This document shows, piece by piece, positions 43,013 through 52,898 of a stretch of DNA of 64,000 bases. Position 1 is the first letter of the stretch. Every line of letters begins with the position of its first letter. The notes under the pieces were generated by a model, which was not told where the DNA came from, ran no database searches, and worked only from the letters and a program-made list of their open reading frames with translations. A program made the position numbers and the translations under genes. Source of the DNA: Prolixibacter sp. SD074 (GTDB taxonomy: Bacteria; Bacteroidota; Bacteroidia; Bacteroidales; Prolixibacteraceae). Location: positions 2,781,001-2,845,000 of the forward strand of contig NZ_BLAW01000001.1 in NCBI RefSeq assembly GCF_009617895.1. Direction: 5' to 3'.

Positions 43013-44800
43013 ATGAATAACATCAGGAACTTTTGTATTATTGCCCACATTGACCACGGTAAAAGCACATTAGCCGATCGTCTCCTGGAAATGACTGAAA
43101 CGGTCAGCCATCGGGATATGAAACAGCAAGTGCTCGATGACATGGATTTGGAGAAGGAAAGGGGAATTACCATTAAGAGCCATGCCATCCAGATGAATTA
43201 TCTGCAGGACGGACAAAAATACATCCTCAACCTGATTGATACTCCCGGGCACGTTGACTTCTCTTACGAAGTTTCACGTTCCATCGCCGCCTGCGAAGGA
43301 GCCTTGCTGATTATTGATTCTACCCAGGGAATTCAGGCACAAACCATCTCGAACCTGTACCTCGCATTGGAGCACGATCTGGAAATCATTCCGGTGATGA
43401 ACAAGATGGACCTGCCGAATGCGATGCCGGAAGTAGTGGAAGATCAGATTGTCGATTTGCTCGGATGCAAGCAGGAAGATATTATCCGCGCTTCAGGAAA
43501 AACAGGAGAAGGCGTTGCCGAAATCCTTAATCGTATTGTAAAAGATGTTCCAGCGCCGGTAGGCGAGCCGGATGCTCCACTTCAGTGCCTGATTTTCGAC
43601 TCGGTTTTCAACTCCTTCCGCGGGGTTATTGCCTATTTCAAGGTGAACAATGGGACCATTCACACCAATGATCTGGTGAAGTTTGTGGCCACCGGCAAAC
43701 AGTATCAGGCTGATGAAATCGGGGTACTGAAGCTGAAGATGGACCCGCGCAAAGAGCTAAGTGCCGGTGATGTAGGCTACATCATATCGGGAATAAAAAC
43801 AGCACGTGAAGTAAAAGTAGGTGATACCATTACCCATGTGAAGAATCCGTGTGAAAAAGCCATTGAGGGATTTGAGGAAGTGAAACCGATGGTTTTTGCC
43901 GGCATTTACCCGATTGATACTGATGACTACGAGGATCTGCGTGCTGCCATGGAAAAGCTGCAGTTAAACGATGCATCGCTCACATTTCAACCGGAATCGT
44001 CAGCAGCGTTGGGATTTGGTTTCCGATGCGGATTCCTGGGCCTTCTTCATATGGAAATTGTACAGGAACGCCTCGACCGGGAATTCGACATGAATGTGAT
44101 TACCACGGTACCCAATGTATCGTACCGGATTTACACCAAAAGCGGGGAAGAATTGGAAGTTTATAATCCATCCGGGATGCCTGAGGCAACCTTGGTTGAA
44201 GATATTGAAGAGCCTTTTATCCGGGCACAAATTATTTGCAAGTCCGATTTCATCGGTCCGATCATGACCCTCTGTCTGGAAAAGCGTGGGATTCTGAAAA
44301 AACAGGATTACCTGACCGCCGACCGGGCCGAAATGACTTTCGATATGCCTTTGGGGGAAATCGTTTTTGACTTTTACGATAAGTTGAAAAGCATTTCGAA
44401 GGGATATGCTTCATTCGATTATCACATTATCGGCTACCAATCAGCCAGGCTGGTGAAACTGGATATTTTGCTCAACGGTGAACCGGTAGATGCTTTATCA
44501 ACGCTTATCCACTTCGACAATGCATACAATTTTGGGCGGCGCATTTGCGAAAAGCTGAAAGAACTAATTCCTCGTCAACAGTTTGATGTAGCCATCCAGG
44601 CCGCCATTGGCGCCAAAATTATCGCCAGGGAAACAGTTAAGGCCGTACGCAAGGATGTAACCGCCAAATGTTATGGCGGCGATATTTCGCGTAAGCGAAA
44701 ACTGTTGGAAAAGCAAAAGAAAGGGAAGAAGCGGATGAAGCAGGTCGGTAATGTGGAAGTACCACAGAAAGCCTTCCTTGCCGTTCTGAAACTCGATTAA
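43013..44800 (+). CDS. lepA: Elongation factor 4 (LepA)
   Basis: Translation GTPase of 595 residues that acts on ribosomes during elongation and 30S assembly. Start ATG 43013 gives [26 protein letters not shown]; an in-frame TTG two codons upstream is less likely. G motifs: AHIDHGKST (G1), [11 protein letters not shown] (G3), MNKMDLPNA (G4). The EF-4-specific C-terminal domain ends with the basic block [41 protein letters not shown]. It is a single-gene unit with its own terminator. Confidence 0.97.
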   Translation: MNNIRNFCIIAHIDHGKSTLADRLLEMTETVSHRDMKQQVLDDMDLEKERGITIKSHAIQMNYLQDGQKYILNLIDTPGHVDFSYEVSRSIAACEGALLIIDSTQGIQAQTISNLYLALEHDLEIIPVMNKMDLPNAMPEVVEDQIVDLLGCKQEDIIRASGKTGEGVAEILNRIVKDVPAPVGEPDAPLQCLIFDSVFNSFRGVIAYFKVNNGTIHTNDLVKFVATGKQYQADEIGVLKLKMDPRKELSAGDVGYIISGIKTAREVKVGDTITHVKNPCEKAIEGFEEVKPMVFAGIYPIDTDDYEDLRAAMEKLQLNDASLTFQPESSAALGFGFRCGFLGLLHMEIVQERLDREFDMNVITTVPNVSYRIYTKSGEELEVYNPSGMPEATLVEDIEEPFIRAQIICKSDFIGPIMTLCLEKRGILKKQDYLTADRAEMTFDMPLGEIVFDFYDKLKSISKGYASFDYHIIGYQSARLVKLDILLNGEPVDALSTLIHFDNAYNFGRRICEKLKELIPRQQFDVAIQAAIGAKIIARETVKAVRKDVTAKCYGGDISRKRKLLEKQKKGKKRMKQVGNVEVPQKAFLAVLKLD

Positions 44801-44808
44801 TTTACAAC

Positions 44809-44843
44809 AAAGCCCGGCTTCTTTCATCAGAAACCGGGCTTTT
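44809..44843 (+). terminator. lepA terminator
   Basis: AAGCCCGG pairs with CCGGGCTT across a 16-base loop, followed by TTTGG; A-rich on the left, so it may also serve the converging response-regulator gene. Confidence 0.75.
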
Positions 44844-44875
44844 GGTTGATTACAGTTTTTGCACAAACTATTATT

Positions 44876-45565
44876 TTACACAATCAGTTTGTACCCCTTA
44901 CCATGAACATTAATAATTTCGACATCCGGATCGTTCTTCAAATGCTTACGTAGTTTGGTAATATATACGTCCATGCTACGGGCATTGAAATAATTATCGT
45001 CTACCCAAATAGTTTTCAACGCAAAGTTACGCTCCAGCACCTTGTTGACATTCACACAAAGCAAACGCAACAGTTCACTCTCCTTCGTCGTCAACTTCTG
45101 CATTTCTTTACCATCGGTAAGGGTTTGCTTCTGCGAATCGAAGGTGTACTTTCCTAATTTGAAAACCTCCTGGTTTCCTTCCTGCCCTTCTCCTTCGGTT
45201 CGACGGAGGATCGCCTCGATGCGGAAAATCAATTCCTCCATGCTAAAAGGCTTGGTGAGATAATCATCGGCACCTAGTTTAAAACCTTCCAGCACATCCT
45301 CTTTCATGTTTTTCGCCGTAAGGAAGATCACCGGAATATCGGTGTTTACCATACGGACATCTCTCGCCAGCGAAAAGCCGTCTTTCTTGGGCATCATCAC
45401 ATCGAGGATACAGAGGTTGAACTGGCTTTTCATAAATCCCTGATAGGCTGCTTCGCCGTCGGGATAAAGCTCTGTGTCGAAACCTTTGGCAATGAGGTAC
45501 TCCTTGAGTAACAGCCCCAGGTTTTCGTCATCCTCAGCCAAGAGAATTCTAGTCTTTTTTTCCAT
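44876..45565 (-). CDS. OmpR-family response regulator, RprY-like
   Basis: A 229-residue two-domain response regulator. The receiver domain has LAEDDENLG with the acidic pocket, LCILDVMMPKKDG with the phospho-acceptor Asp, FLTAKN and DDYLTKPFSMEEL. The C-terminal winged helix (LTTKESELLRLLCVNVNKVL...DVYITKLRKHLKNDPDVEIINVHGKGYKLIV) binds DNA. It resembles RprY of Bacteroides, a regulator linked to redox and metabolic control. The kinase gene is directly upstream with a 3-base gap, so they form one pair. No target promoter can be assigned from this window. Confidence 0.92.
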   Translation of the reverse strand: MEKKTRILLAEDDENLGLLLKEYLIAKGFDTELYPDGEAAYQGFMKSQFNLCILDVMMPKKDGFSLARDVRMVNTDIPVIFLTAKNMKEDVLEGFKLGADDYLTKPFSMEELIFRIEAILRRTEGEGQEGNQEVFKLGKYTFDSQKQTLTDGKEMQKLTTKESELLRLLCVNVNKVLERNFALKTIWVDDNYFNARSMDVYITKLRKHLKNDPDVEIINVHGKGYKLIV

Positions 45566-45568
45566 AAT

Positions 45569-47146
45569 CTATTGTACTTTAACGGGCAGATAGATCCTGA
45601 AACGGGTTCCTTTGCCAAGAGCACTGTCCACCTTGATCTGGCCATTATGGACGTCGATAATACGCTTCACATACGACAATCCAAGGCCAAAGCCTTTTAC
45701 ATTATGAACATTTCCTGTAGGAACACGATAGAATCTCTCAAAAATTTGTTTCTGATGTTCACGTGGAATTCCTATTCCTTTATCTTTTACTGCAACCACT
45801 ACCCAACCATTTTTGTTTTCGGTGGTGAATTCAATTTCCGGATTTTCCGTGCTGTATTTCACGGCATTATCCAGCAAATTGAAGAGGACATTGGTAATAT
45901 GCACCTCATCACCTTTTATGATTGGTTTTTCGGCAGCAAACTTTGTATGCAACACACCTTGTTGCGAGGTCACCCTGATTTGAAAGTTGGAGGCCACACT
46001 GCCAGCCACATCATTCAGGTTTATTTCCGTCATTTTGAGTTTCAGTCGCCCTTCGTTGAATACGGCCATCTGTAAAACCTTTTCTACCTGATAACTCAGT
46101 CTTTTACTTTCGTCAAAAATTACACCAGAGACATGTTCAATCGTTTTTGGCGTATGGGCTACTGAAGTATCTTTTAGCATTTGCGACGCAAGCGAAATAG
46201 TAGAAATCGGAGTCTTCAGTTCGTGCGTCATATTATTGATAAAGTCATTCTTAATCGATGAAACCTTCTTTTGTCTCAGAATAATATGCAATGTCAGGGC
46301 AAAAATTCCAATAATAATGAATGTCAATAAGATAGACGGAATAACCAGGAAACCTGTCGATTGTATTAGAAATCCGTTTTGCTCAGGGAAATAAACCGTC
46401 AAAAAATTAGGCTTTACATTAATATCGTTTTGAAACAGCAGTTTCCGGTACTTGGTCGGCTGACCCGGATCGAATCCGTCACTTCCCATCAACACCGTTG
46501 ATTTACCGCTTATCTGCGACTCAACAGCATACTGATAATCGAGTGTAATTCCACTGTTGCGGAGTTCGGTATTGAGCAGATGTTTTAGATAATCCGGATC
46601 GATACGTTTATTGACAGGAATGCTTGAGCGGTTTAAATTAAATTCCATCGATCGAATCAAACGTTCCTGACGAGCAGAGCTTTGCTGGAATTTGTTTTGC
46701 ATCATGCTGTTATTCTGCCCGGAGTTATCCATAAATTGAATGGAACCCATGCTGCGATGTTGCACATGTACCTGATTAGAGTCACCAAAAAAAATCTTCG
46801 TTTCCGTCTTTACACCGCTTCGATACGCCGCAGAACCAGATATATTAAACGAAAGGCTCAATTCGCCCTTAGCAACCTTTTCGTTAAGTGGCTTAAGCGC
46901 ACCCGAATTAGGGAAGAAACCAGAACCTCCCGGGGTAGAAGCATCGTCTTCGCCAAAGAGAAAGAGATTCATTTCCTCGTTCTCCAATTTTTCTACAACA
47001 TCTTCCAGTGCACGGTTGACCAACAGGTTAAAGTGTTCCTCCTTGAGCTGTGATGTACGCTTAATAGCCATTGTCTGAAGCCAGATTAATGCGACAACAG
47101 CAATTGCCATTGTCAGGCTTAGGAAGTAGATCACCTTTCTGCTCAT
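45569..47146 (-). CDS. Sensor histidine kinase, RprX-like
   Basis: A 525-residue membrane kinase. Start ATG 47144-47146 was preferred to a GTG two codons upstream. Two membrane helices (about 5-25 and 270-290) enclose a periplasmic sensor of about 245 residues without a recognised domain. The HisKA box is NDFINNMTHELKTPIST; ATP-binding motifs are LLDNAVKYS (N box), KDKGIGIPREHQKQIFERF (G1/F) and GFGLGLSYV (G2). It phosphorylates the RprY-like regulator encoded 3 bases downstream. An exact -7-like TATCTTTG (minus strand, 47159-47152) lies almost on the start codon and would imply a nearly leaderless transcript. Confidence 0.92.
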   Translation of the reverse strand: MSRKVIYFLSLTMAIAVVALIWLQTMAIKRTSQLKEEHFNLLVNRALEDVVEKLENEEMNLFLFGEDDASTPGGSGFFPNSGALKPLNEKVAKGELSLSFNISGSAAYRSGVKTETKIFFGDSNQVHVQHRSMGSIQFMDNSGQNNSMMQNKFQQSSARQERLIRSMEFNLNRSSIPVNKRIDPDYLKHLLNTELRNSGITLDYQYAVESQISGKSTVLMGSDGFDPGQPTKYRKLLFQNDINVKPNFLTVYFPEQNGFLIQSTGFLVIPSILLTFIIIGIFALTLHIILRQKKVSSIKNDFINNMTHELKTPISTISLASQMLKDTSVAHTPKTIEHVSGVIFDESKRLSYQVEKVLQMAVFNEGRLKLKMTEINLNDVAGSVASNFQIRVTSQQGVLHTKFAAEKPIIKGDEVHITNVLFNLLDNAVKYSTENPEIEFTTENKNGWVVVAVKDKGIGIPREHQKQIFERFYRVPTGNVHNVKGFGLGLSYVKRIIDVHNGQIKVDSALGKGTRFRIYLPVKVQ

Positions 47147-47159
47147 GGACACAAAGATA

Positions 47160-47443
47160 ACTTACTTAGGGCACCAGCTAACCAGGCCTTAACAATATTT
47201 AACAATATCTTAGATTGATTAGCAATCAGATGCATCCTGCTTTAACATTCGAACCGAGATGGGTAAAGGGAAAATAGATCGTTAAAATGGTATGATGCAT
47301 TATCAATTTTTAACTCGTTTTAACATACTCCCGATTGCATTTTAAAATAAAAAAACTATGTTTGTAACATAAAACGTGGTTAATAGGTTTTTAATTTTTG
47401 GGGTTAACTGAGTTTTTTCACAAGGTGAATTTAGGTTTTGGTT
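47160..47443. other. Intergenic gap, nothing recognised
   Basis: About 285 bases between the kinase start and the rnc terminator. AT-rich, with several TTTAACA-like words (for example near 47191-47202), but no clear palindrome, tRNA or coding frame. Confidence 0.4.
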
Positions 47444-47471
47444 AAAAAGGCGGGTACTTCCCCGCCTTTTT
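47444..47471 (-). terminator. Terminator of the acpP-fabF-rnc operon
   Basis: AAAAAGGCGGG and CCCGCCTTTTT form an 11-bp perfect stem with a 6-base loop. It lies 30 bases past the rnc stop on the minus strand. Confidence 0.85.
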
Positions 47472-47500
47472 CTTTTCCAGTATTTTGCCGGGAATTTTTT

Positions 47501-48229
47501 TTAATCCTGAATCTTCATCAATGCCACTTTCGCAGCCTGTTGCTGCGATTCTTTTTTGGAATATCCATCGCCCTCTCCGAATAATTCACCTTCAACAAGC
47601 ACCTGGGAGACGAAAGGAGGTATATCTCCAGTGGTACCCGGATTATCCTGTGTTTTAAAGTTCACCTCTTTTTTATTCTTCTGTCCCCACTCAATCAACT
47701 GGCTCTTATAGTTGGTATCCTTCTTTTCCAGTTTGTGGATATCAACATAAACCGTCAGGATGCGCTTAACAATGAATTTCTTCGTCTGCTCATAACCTTT
47801 GTCGAGATAGACAGCTCCGATGAGCGCCTCAAAGGCGTCACCGTAGATGTGACTGGTTTCGTTAGCTGAGTTCGTATTCGACTGTACAAAACGGTTCAGC
47901 CCTGTTTTAAATGTTAGTTTGGTAAGAAAGCTCCGGTTCACCATCCGGGAACGCAATTGTGTGAGAAATCCCTCGTCTTTGTGAGGGAAACGATTATAAA
48001 GATAATCCGCGACGACTGCACCGAGTATGGCATCGCCGAGATATTCGAGGCGTTCGTTATTAACCGGATAGCCATGAGAATCGACTGTTGAAGCGGACTT
48101 GTGAATAAATGCAATATCGTAAAAATGCAGGGTCCCCGGGTAAAATCCCAGCAATGATTTCAAAAACAAATAAAACTCTTTCCCCGGAGAGGAAAAGAGT
48201 TTTATCCTTTGCTTCAAAGCCTTTATCAC
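47501..48229 (-). CDS. rnc: Ribonuclease III
   Basis: Double-strand RNA endonuclease of 242 residues for rRNA and mRNA processing. The catalytic signature NERLEYLGDAILGAVVADYLY is near residue 58, the second acidic site is in GDAFEALIGAVYLDKG, and a double-stranded RNA-binding domain ends the protein (YKSQLIEWGQKN...KESQQQAAKVALMKI). All catalytic acids are present. It is the last gene of a minus-strand operon, 4 bases after fabF; acpP-fabF-rnc is the usual order in Bacteroidota. Confidence 0.96.
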   Translation of the reverse strand: MIKALKQRIKLFSSPGKEFYLFLKSLLGFYPGTLHFYDIAFIHKSASTVDSHGYPVNNERLEYLGDAILGAVVADYLYNRFPHKDEGFLTQLRSRMVNRSFLTKLTFKTGLNRFVQSNTNSANETSHIYGDAFEALIGAVYLDKGYEQTKKFIVKRILTVYVDIHKLEKKDTNYKSQLIEWGQKNKKEVNFKTQDNPGTTGDIPPFVSQVLVEGELFGEGDGYSKKESQQQAAKVALMKIQD

Positions 48230-48233
48230 GTGT

Positions 48234-49484
48234 TTATGATAATTTTTTGAAGATTACAGTCGCATTATGTCCGCCAAATCCAAATGTATTGCTAAGCGCA
48301 AAATTAATTTGACGTTCTTTTGCATGATTAAAAGTAAAATCAATTTTCGGATCCACTTCGGGATCCAGTTCAAATTGATTAATAGTAGGAGGCACAATAC
48401 TGTTTTGCATCGCCATAATAGAGGCAATACTTTCAACTGCACCAGCCGCTCCCAGCAAGTGACCTGTCATCGATTTGGTTGAACTCACACTCACCTTGTA
48501 AGCATGCTCACCAAATACCTTCAGGATTGCTTTCGACTCGGCAACATCTCCCAGTCCGGTAGAAGTACCGTGTACGTTAATGTAATCGATATCTTCAGGT
48601 TTCAGACCGGCATCTTCCAGTGCACGTTCCATGACCAAAGCGGCTCCGCCTCCTTCCGGATCGGGTGCAGTCATGTGGTATGCGTCGGTCGACATGCCAG
48701 CTCCAACCAATTCAGCATAAATGGTTGCTCCGCGGCGAACAGCATGTTCGTATTCTTCAAGGATAAGTGCTCCCGCACCTTCACCCATCACAAATCCATC
48801 GCGGTCTTTATCAAAAGGCCGCGATGCCGTTTTCGGATCATCATTACGCGTTGAAATGGCACGCATGGCATTGAAACCACCAACACCAGCCGGGTTGATT
48901 GCTGATTCGGAACCACCCGCTACGAACATATCGGCTTTACCAAGCCTGATATAACTTGCTGCATCAATTAATGCGTGGGTTGCCGAAGCACAAGCAGTAA
49001 CGGTGGTTATGCTGGGTCCCCGAAATCCATATTTCATGGCAATATTACCACTGGCCATGTTGGCAATCATTTTAGGAATAAAAAAGGGCGTAAATCTCGG
49101 ATTTTCCGTATTCGCATTAAAGGCAGTAACTTCCTGATAGAAAGTATCGAGACCACCAATACCGGCACCCCAAATTACACCTACCCGATCCCTGTCGGTT
49201 TTTTCCAGGTCGATCCCTGAATGACGAACAGCCTGATTCGCAGCAATATAAGCAAACTGCGCATACATGTCATGTTTGCGTACCTCTTTGCGTTCGAGGT
49301 AATCATTCGGGTCGAAATCCTTTAATTCGCAGGCAAACTGCGTTTTGAATTTGGAGGCATCAAAATGAGTAATGGGGCCGGCACCGCTGACCCCATTACT
49401 CAGGCCTTCCCAGAATTCCTGGATGTTCTTACCGAGCGGGTTGATCGTACCTAAGCCGGTAACAACAACTCGTTTCAATTCCAT
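48234..49484 (-). CDS. fabF: 3-oxoacyl-ACP synthase II FabF
   Basis: Condensing enzyme of 416 residues that elongates acyl-ACP with malonyl-ACP in fatty-acid synthesis. The Cys-His-His triad is visible: TTVTACASATHAL (Cys near residue 165), NVHGTSTGLGDVAE and KSMTGHLLGAAGAVES. The N-terminal VVTGLGTINPLGKN and the closing SNTFGFGGHNATVIF are family hallmarks. It follows acpP by 32 bases, so carrier and synthase are made together. Confidence 0.97.
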   Translation of the reverse strand: MELKRVVVTGLGTINPLGKNIQEFWEGLSNGVSGAGPITHFDASKFKTQFACELKDFDPNDYLERKEVRKHDMYAQFAYIAANQAVRHSGIDLEKTDRDRVGVIWGAGIGGLDTFYQEVTAFNANTENPRFTPFFIPKMIANMASGNIAMKYGFRGPSITTVTACASATHALIDAASYIRLGKADMFVAGGSESAINPAGVGGFNAMRAISTRNDDPKTASRPFDKDRDGFVMGEGAGALILEEYEHAVRRGATIYAELVGAGMSTDAYHMTAPDPEGGGAALVMERALEDAGLKPEDIDYINVHGTSTGLGDVAESKAILKVFGEHAYKVSVSSTKSMTGHLLGAAGAVESIASIMAMQNSIVPPTINQFELDPEVDPKIDFTFNHAKERQINFALSNTFGFGGHNATVIFKKLS

Positions 49485-49516
49485 GGTAAGTTTTTAAGCC
49501 CTTTATTAAATAATAA

Positions 49517-49753
49517 TTACTTTCCATTCTCTTCGATGTAAGCAACAGCCTCCCCTACAGTACCGATTTTTTCAGCTTGATCATCAGGGATGGCAATATT
49601 GAATTCTTTCTCGAATTCCATAATCAGCTCTACAGTATCGAGCGAATCAGCACCCAAGTCATTGGTGAAGGAAGCTTCGTTAGTTACCTCGCTTTCATCA
49701 ACACCAAGTTTGTCTACAATGATCGATTTAACTTTAGCCGAAACGTCAGACAT
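49517..49753 (-). CDS. acpP: Acyl carrier protein
   Basis: A 78-residue acidic four-helix protein that carries the growing acyl chain on phosphopantetheine. The attachment Ser is in [18 protein letters not shown]. The start [18 protein letters not shown] and end [10 protein letters not shown] are as expected. It heads the acpP-fabF-rnc operon and is divergent from purN across 212 bases. Confidence 0.97.
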   Translation of the reverse strand: MSDVSAKVKSIIVDKLGVDESEVTNEASFTNDLGADSLDTVELIMEFEKEFNIAIPDDQAEKIGTVGEAVAYIEENGK

Positions 49754-49965
49754 AATTTCTAAATTTTAACGTTAATACTTATGAATAAATTTAATCGCTG
49801 ATTTTTTTTCAAATCAACGGATGCAAAGTAATAAAGAAACCCAATTATTTTCCAAATATTTGTCCCAGAATATAGCTTTTCGTCAGTAACAAACAACATT
49901 GGGAAGTTATTTTCGAATTTGCTGGTCGAATAGTCAACTTTCAGATAGGACATAAAACACTAATT

Positions 49966-50526
49966 ATGAAAAACATAGCTATACTTGCATCAGGTTCAGG
50001 GACAAATGCACAAAACATAATACAGCATTTTCAGAATCATTCCACGATCCGGGTTGACTCTGTCTGGAGCAACCGTGCAGATGCCTATGTGCTTGAAAGA
50101 GCAGCAAAATATGGTATTGACAACGGCGTATTCACCAGGGAAGGGTTTTATCAATCGGAAGAATTTCTAAATCTTCTCAAAAGCCGAAATATTGATTTAA
50201 TTGTATTGGCTGGTTTTCTTTGGCTGGTGCCAACCAACCTGATCCATGCCTTTCCGATTATTAATATTCATCCTGCCTTATTACCAGCATACGGCGGTAA
50301 AGGAATGTACGGTGACAAAGTACACGAAGCGGTTATCACGAATAGGGAGAAAGAGAGTGGCATCACCATCCACCTGGTCGATGAGGTTTACGATCACGGA
50401 GAAATCTTACATCAGGAGAAATGTCCGGTCCTACCTGATGATACGCCAAACACGCTGGCTGAACGCATCCATCAATTGGAATATCAACACTTCCCGAAGG
50501 TGATTGAAAATTTTTTAATGAAATAA
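49966..50526 (+). CDS. purN: Phosphoribosylglycinamide formyltransferase PurN
   Basis: A 186-residue folate-dependent enzyme that formylates GAR to FGAR, the third step of purine synthesis. The N-terminal loop IAILASGSGTNAQNIIQHF binds the phosphate. The catalytic Asn-His pair is in IINIHPALLPAYGGKGMYG, and the catalytic Asp is in HLVDEVYDHGEILHQ. The substitution of YGGKGMYG for the common FPGLDAH-like loop is usual in Bacteroidota. Single gene, converging on the M23 peptidase gene. Confidence 0.95.
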   Translation: MKNIAILASGSGTNAQNIIQHFQNHSTIRVDSVWSNRADAYVLERAAKYGIDNGVFTREGFYQSEEFLNLLKSRNIDLIVLAGFLWLVPTNLIHAFPIINIHPALLPAYGGKGMYGDKVHEAVITNREKESGITIHLVDEVYDHGEILHQEKCPVLPDDTPNTLAERIHQLEYQHFPKVIENFLMK

Positions 50527-50567
50527 TCAGCGTAACTGGAAAATCCGTACCAAAAATTCGAAAGCTG

Positions 50568-51896
50568 CTATTGCAACGTCACAGGAGTGCTGTGAATGAC
50601 ATCGGCCACAGGAATTTGTTCCGGTTCCGGCCCCGGTATCGGGATGGTCATTAACTCATCCATTAGCGAATCACGATGCTCCTCATAGCGCACCAGGTTC
50701 TCTTTTTTTACCGGTTCAACCGGCGGTGCCTTCACCTTCAACGGATCAACCGCGGCCCCATTTTTATATACCCTGAAATCGAGGTGTGGACCGGTAGCTA
50801 ATCCTGTCATTCCCACATAACCAACTAACTGACCCTGTTTTACGCGCACCCCGGGATGCATGCCTTTTGCAAACCGTGAAAGGTGCATATAGGAAGTAGT
50901 GTAAACCGAATTGTGCTTTATGTATAAATAGTTACCTCCACCACGTGCCTGGTAGCCTCTGCGGGTAACCACCCCGTCACCAATGGAATGAACCGGTGTT
51001 CCGGTAGGCGCTGCATAGTCGACACCATGGTGTGGCCTTCTGATACGAAGAATCGGGTGATACCGGCTATTGGTAAAACGGGAGCTGATGTGCGAATACT
51101 TTAGCGGAGCCTTCAAAAACGCCTTACGCAGACTTTTTCCATCTTCATCAAAATAATCGGTCCGGCCATCCTGGTCGAAATTGAAAGCGTAATAATCTTC
51201 GCCCATAGTATTAAAACGGGCAGCATAAATCGTCCCAATGCCGATGGAATTTCCGTCGACATAGTTCTCATCGTATATAATTTGGAACCAGTCTCCCTTC
51301 TGAACCCCGAAAAAATCAATGGACCAGGCATAAATGTCAGAAAGATCAATTGCTAAAACCGGATTCAGATTGTTATCCGTCATCGCATTCCACAATGAAG
51401 AACTAATTTGGCCAAATGCCACCTTACGTTTTGTTATAACAGGTTTTTGGCGTGCCGTAACATGCAAGGAATCGTCGGTGAGCTGAAATGTATAATAATC
51501 AACAGGCGTATCTTCGTAAACAAAATAACGGGGAGTATGCAGGGAATCGTGAGCTAAAAACATGGAATAAGCACTTCCCGCCTTTATTCTCCGCACATCA
51601 AAAACATGTTTTGCATTCCTGGCAAGCTGATCAATAGCCTGATAAGACACACCATACTTAACCAGGATATCAGAAAGATTCTGATTCCGTCGTACTTTTT
51701 TATTTTCAACAACGAAAGAATCAACCGGCAGTCTAAATCGTAAAACAGGTGGCTGTAAAACCCTGGCTACCGTGTCGACCGCTTGCCTTTTCGGGATATC
51801 GTCCTGATACGACTTACTATTCTTCCGGATGATGAAAAATCCTACCACTACTATTACCCAAACGACCAAAATAATCCCCGGAATCCATTTTTTCAT
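50568..51896 (-). CDS. M23-family peptidoglycan metallopeptidase
   Basis: A 442-residue cell-wall endopeptidase or scaffold. An N-terminal hydrophobic helix (residues 5-24) serves as an anchor or signal. A long middle region follows, with a LysM-like or OapA-like segment (NQNLSDILVKYGVSYQAIDQLARN), and the M23 domain lies in the last 150 residues. The first two zinc ligands are in HHGVDYAAPTG; the third motif reads GPHLDFR, with Asp in place of the second His of the usual HxH. The catalytic His (YMHLSRF) is present. The protein probably cuts peptide cross-bridges, but the altered ligand leaves room for a non-catalytic role. It ends in a short Pro-rich tail. Confidence 0.9.
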   Translation of the reverse strand: MKKWIPGIILVVWVIVVVGFFIIRKNSKSYQDDIPKRQAVDTVARVLQPPVLRFRLPVDSFVVENKKVRRNQNLSDILVKYGVSYQAIDQLARNAKHVFDVRRIKAGSAYSMFLAHDSLHTPRYFVYEDTPVDYYTFQLTDDSLHVTARQKPVITKRKVAFGQISSSLWNAMTDNNLNPVLAIDLSDIYAWSIDFFGVQKGDWFQIIYDENYVDGNSIGIGTIYAARFNTMGEDYYAFNFDQDGRTDYFDEDGKSLRKAFLKAPLKYSHISSRFTNSRYHPILRIRRPHHGVDYAAPTGTPVHSIGDGVVTRRGYQARGGGNYLYIKHNSVYTTSYMHLSRFAKGMHPGVRVKQGQLVGYVGMTGLATGPHLDFRVYKNGAAVDPLKVKAPPVEPVKKENLVRYEEHRDSLMDELMTIPIPGPEPEQIPVADVIHSTPVTLQ

Positions 51897-51950
51897 TTGC
51901 CTCTACCTTCCCTGATTTAATATATGATTATAATCACAACACAGACAAAA

Positions 51951-52808
51951 TTAATATTTGATTTGATCAAATCCGTTACCAAATACACCCATTACTGAGT
52001 TTTGGGATATAAATGCATCAGGATCAATTTGTTTTATTTGTTTATAAATTGGCGAAGCTTCTCTTTTCCGCACAACCGTCATAATTACTTTTACATTTTT
52101 CCGGGTATACCAACCCGTTCCATCGAAAACAGTTAAACCTCGATTTGCCTGATGCACAATATAATCAGCAATATCGTCATAGCGTTCGGAGAAGATAAAC
52201 ATCTGGACCGACTGCTTGGCTCCGTTCAGGACTGAATCGACAGTATATGACACTACCCACATCGAAACATAACCATACACCATCCCTTCAACCGACTTCA
52301 AAACGAAGAATGAGGAAGCAATGATAATCACGTCGCAAAACATAATAACACGTCCCGGGCTCACATTCCGGTACTTATTAATAATCATGGCAATGATATC
52401 CGTACCACCGGTACTCCCTCCGCGGTTAAAGACGATTCCAAGCCCAACTCCGCCGAGAATACCACCAAGGACGGCAGATAAAAACAAATCGTCAATCAAT
52501 GGTTTGGTAAATACTGATTGCAATACATTCAAAAACACTGCCATAACCGACATACTAAAGATAGTCTTTAGTCCAAAGCTTGTTCCCAGTATTTTAATGG
52601 CAGCCAGAACCAAAAAAATATTAATAACAAAGTACGTATACCCTGTTTCAATTCCGGACGTTAAATATACAACCGTAGCTACCCCCGTAATTCCACCCCC
52701 AATAATCTTGGCAGGAATCAAAAAGGCAGTCACCCCAAAAGCATAAATAAATAATCCGGGTACGATAATTGCATAATCCTGAACTTTACTCATTACTTTT
52801 CCACTCAT
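51951..52808 (-). CDS. YitT family membrane protein
   Basis: A 285-residue protein of the YitT/DUF161-DUF2179 family: five or six N-terminal membrane helices (IIVPGLFIYAFGVTAFLIPAKIIGGG at the start; GGILGGVGLGIVFNRGGSTGGTDIIAMIINKY in the middle) and a cytoplasmic C-terminal DUF2179 domain from about residue 205 (VQMFIFSERYDDIADYIVHQANRGLTVFDGTGWYTRKNVKVIMTVVRKRE). The function is unknown; a transporter role is presumed for the family. A start at the sixth codon (ATG) is also possible. It lies between the M23 gene and leuS with short gaps. Confidence 0.92.
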   Translation of the reverse strand: MSGKVMSKVQDYAIIVPGLFIYAFGVTAFLIPAKIIGGGITGVATVVYLTSGIETGYTYFVINIFLVLAAIKILGTSFGLKTIFSMSVMAVFLNVLQSVFTKPLIDDLFLSAVLGGILGGVGLGIVFNRGGSTGGTDIIAMIINKYRNVSPGRVIMFCDVIIIASSFFVLKSVEGMVYGYVSMWVVSYTVDSVLNGAKQSVQMFIFSERYDDIADYIVHQANRGLTVFDGTGWYTRKNVKVIMTVVRKREASPIYKQIKQIDPDAFISQNSVMGVFGNGFDQIKY

Positions 52809-52898
52809 CCCGATAAAAATTTGCGCAAAAGTAGAATAAAAAAAAGCACGGAAATCATGATTTTTCCATGCTTTTGGCGAAGATTTTATCCTTTACAA

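Noticed and set aside
49759-49953. Open frame of 64 codons between acpP and purN
   Set aside because: It covers the divergent promoter region, with no recognisable domain and AT-driven composition.
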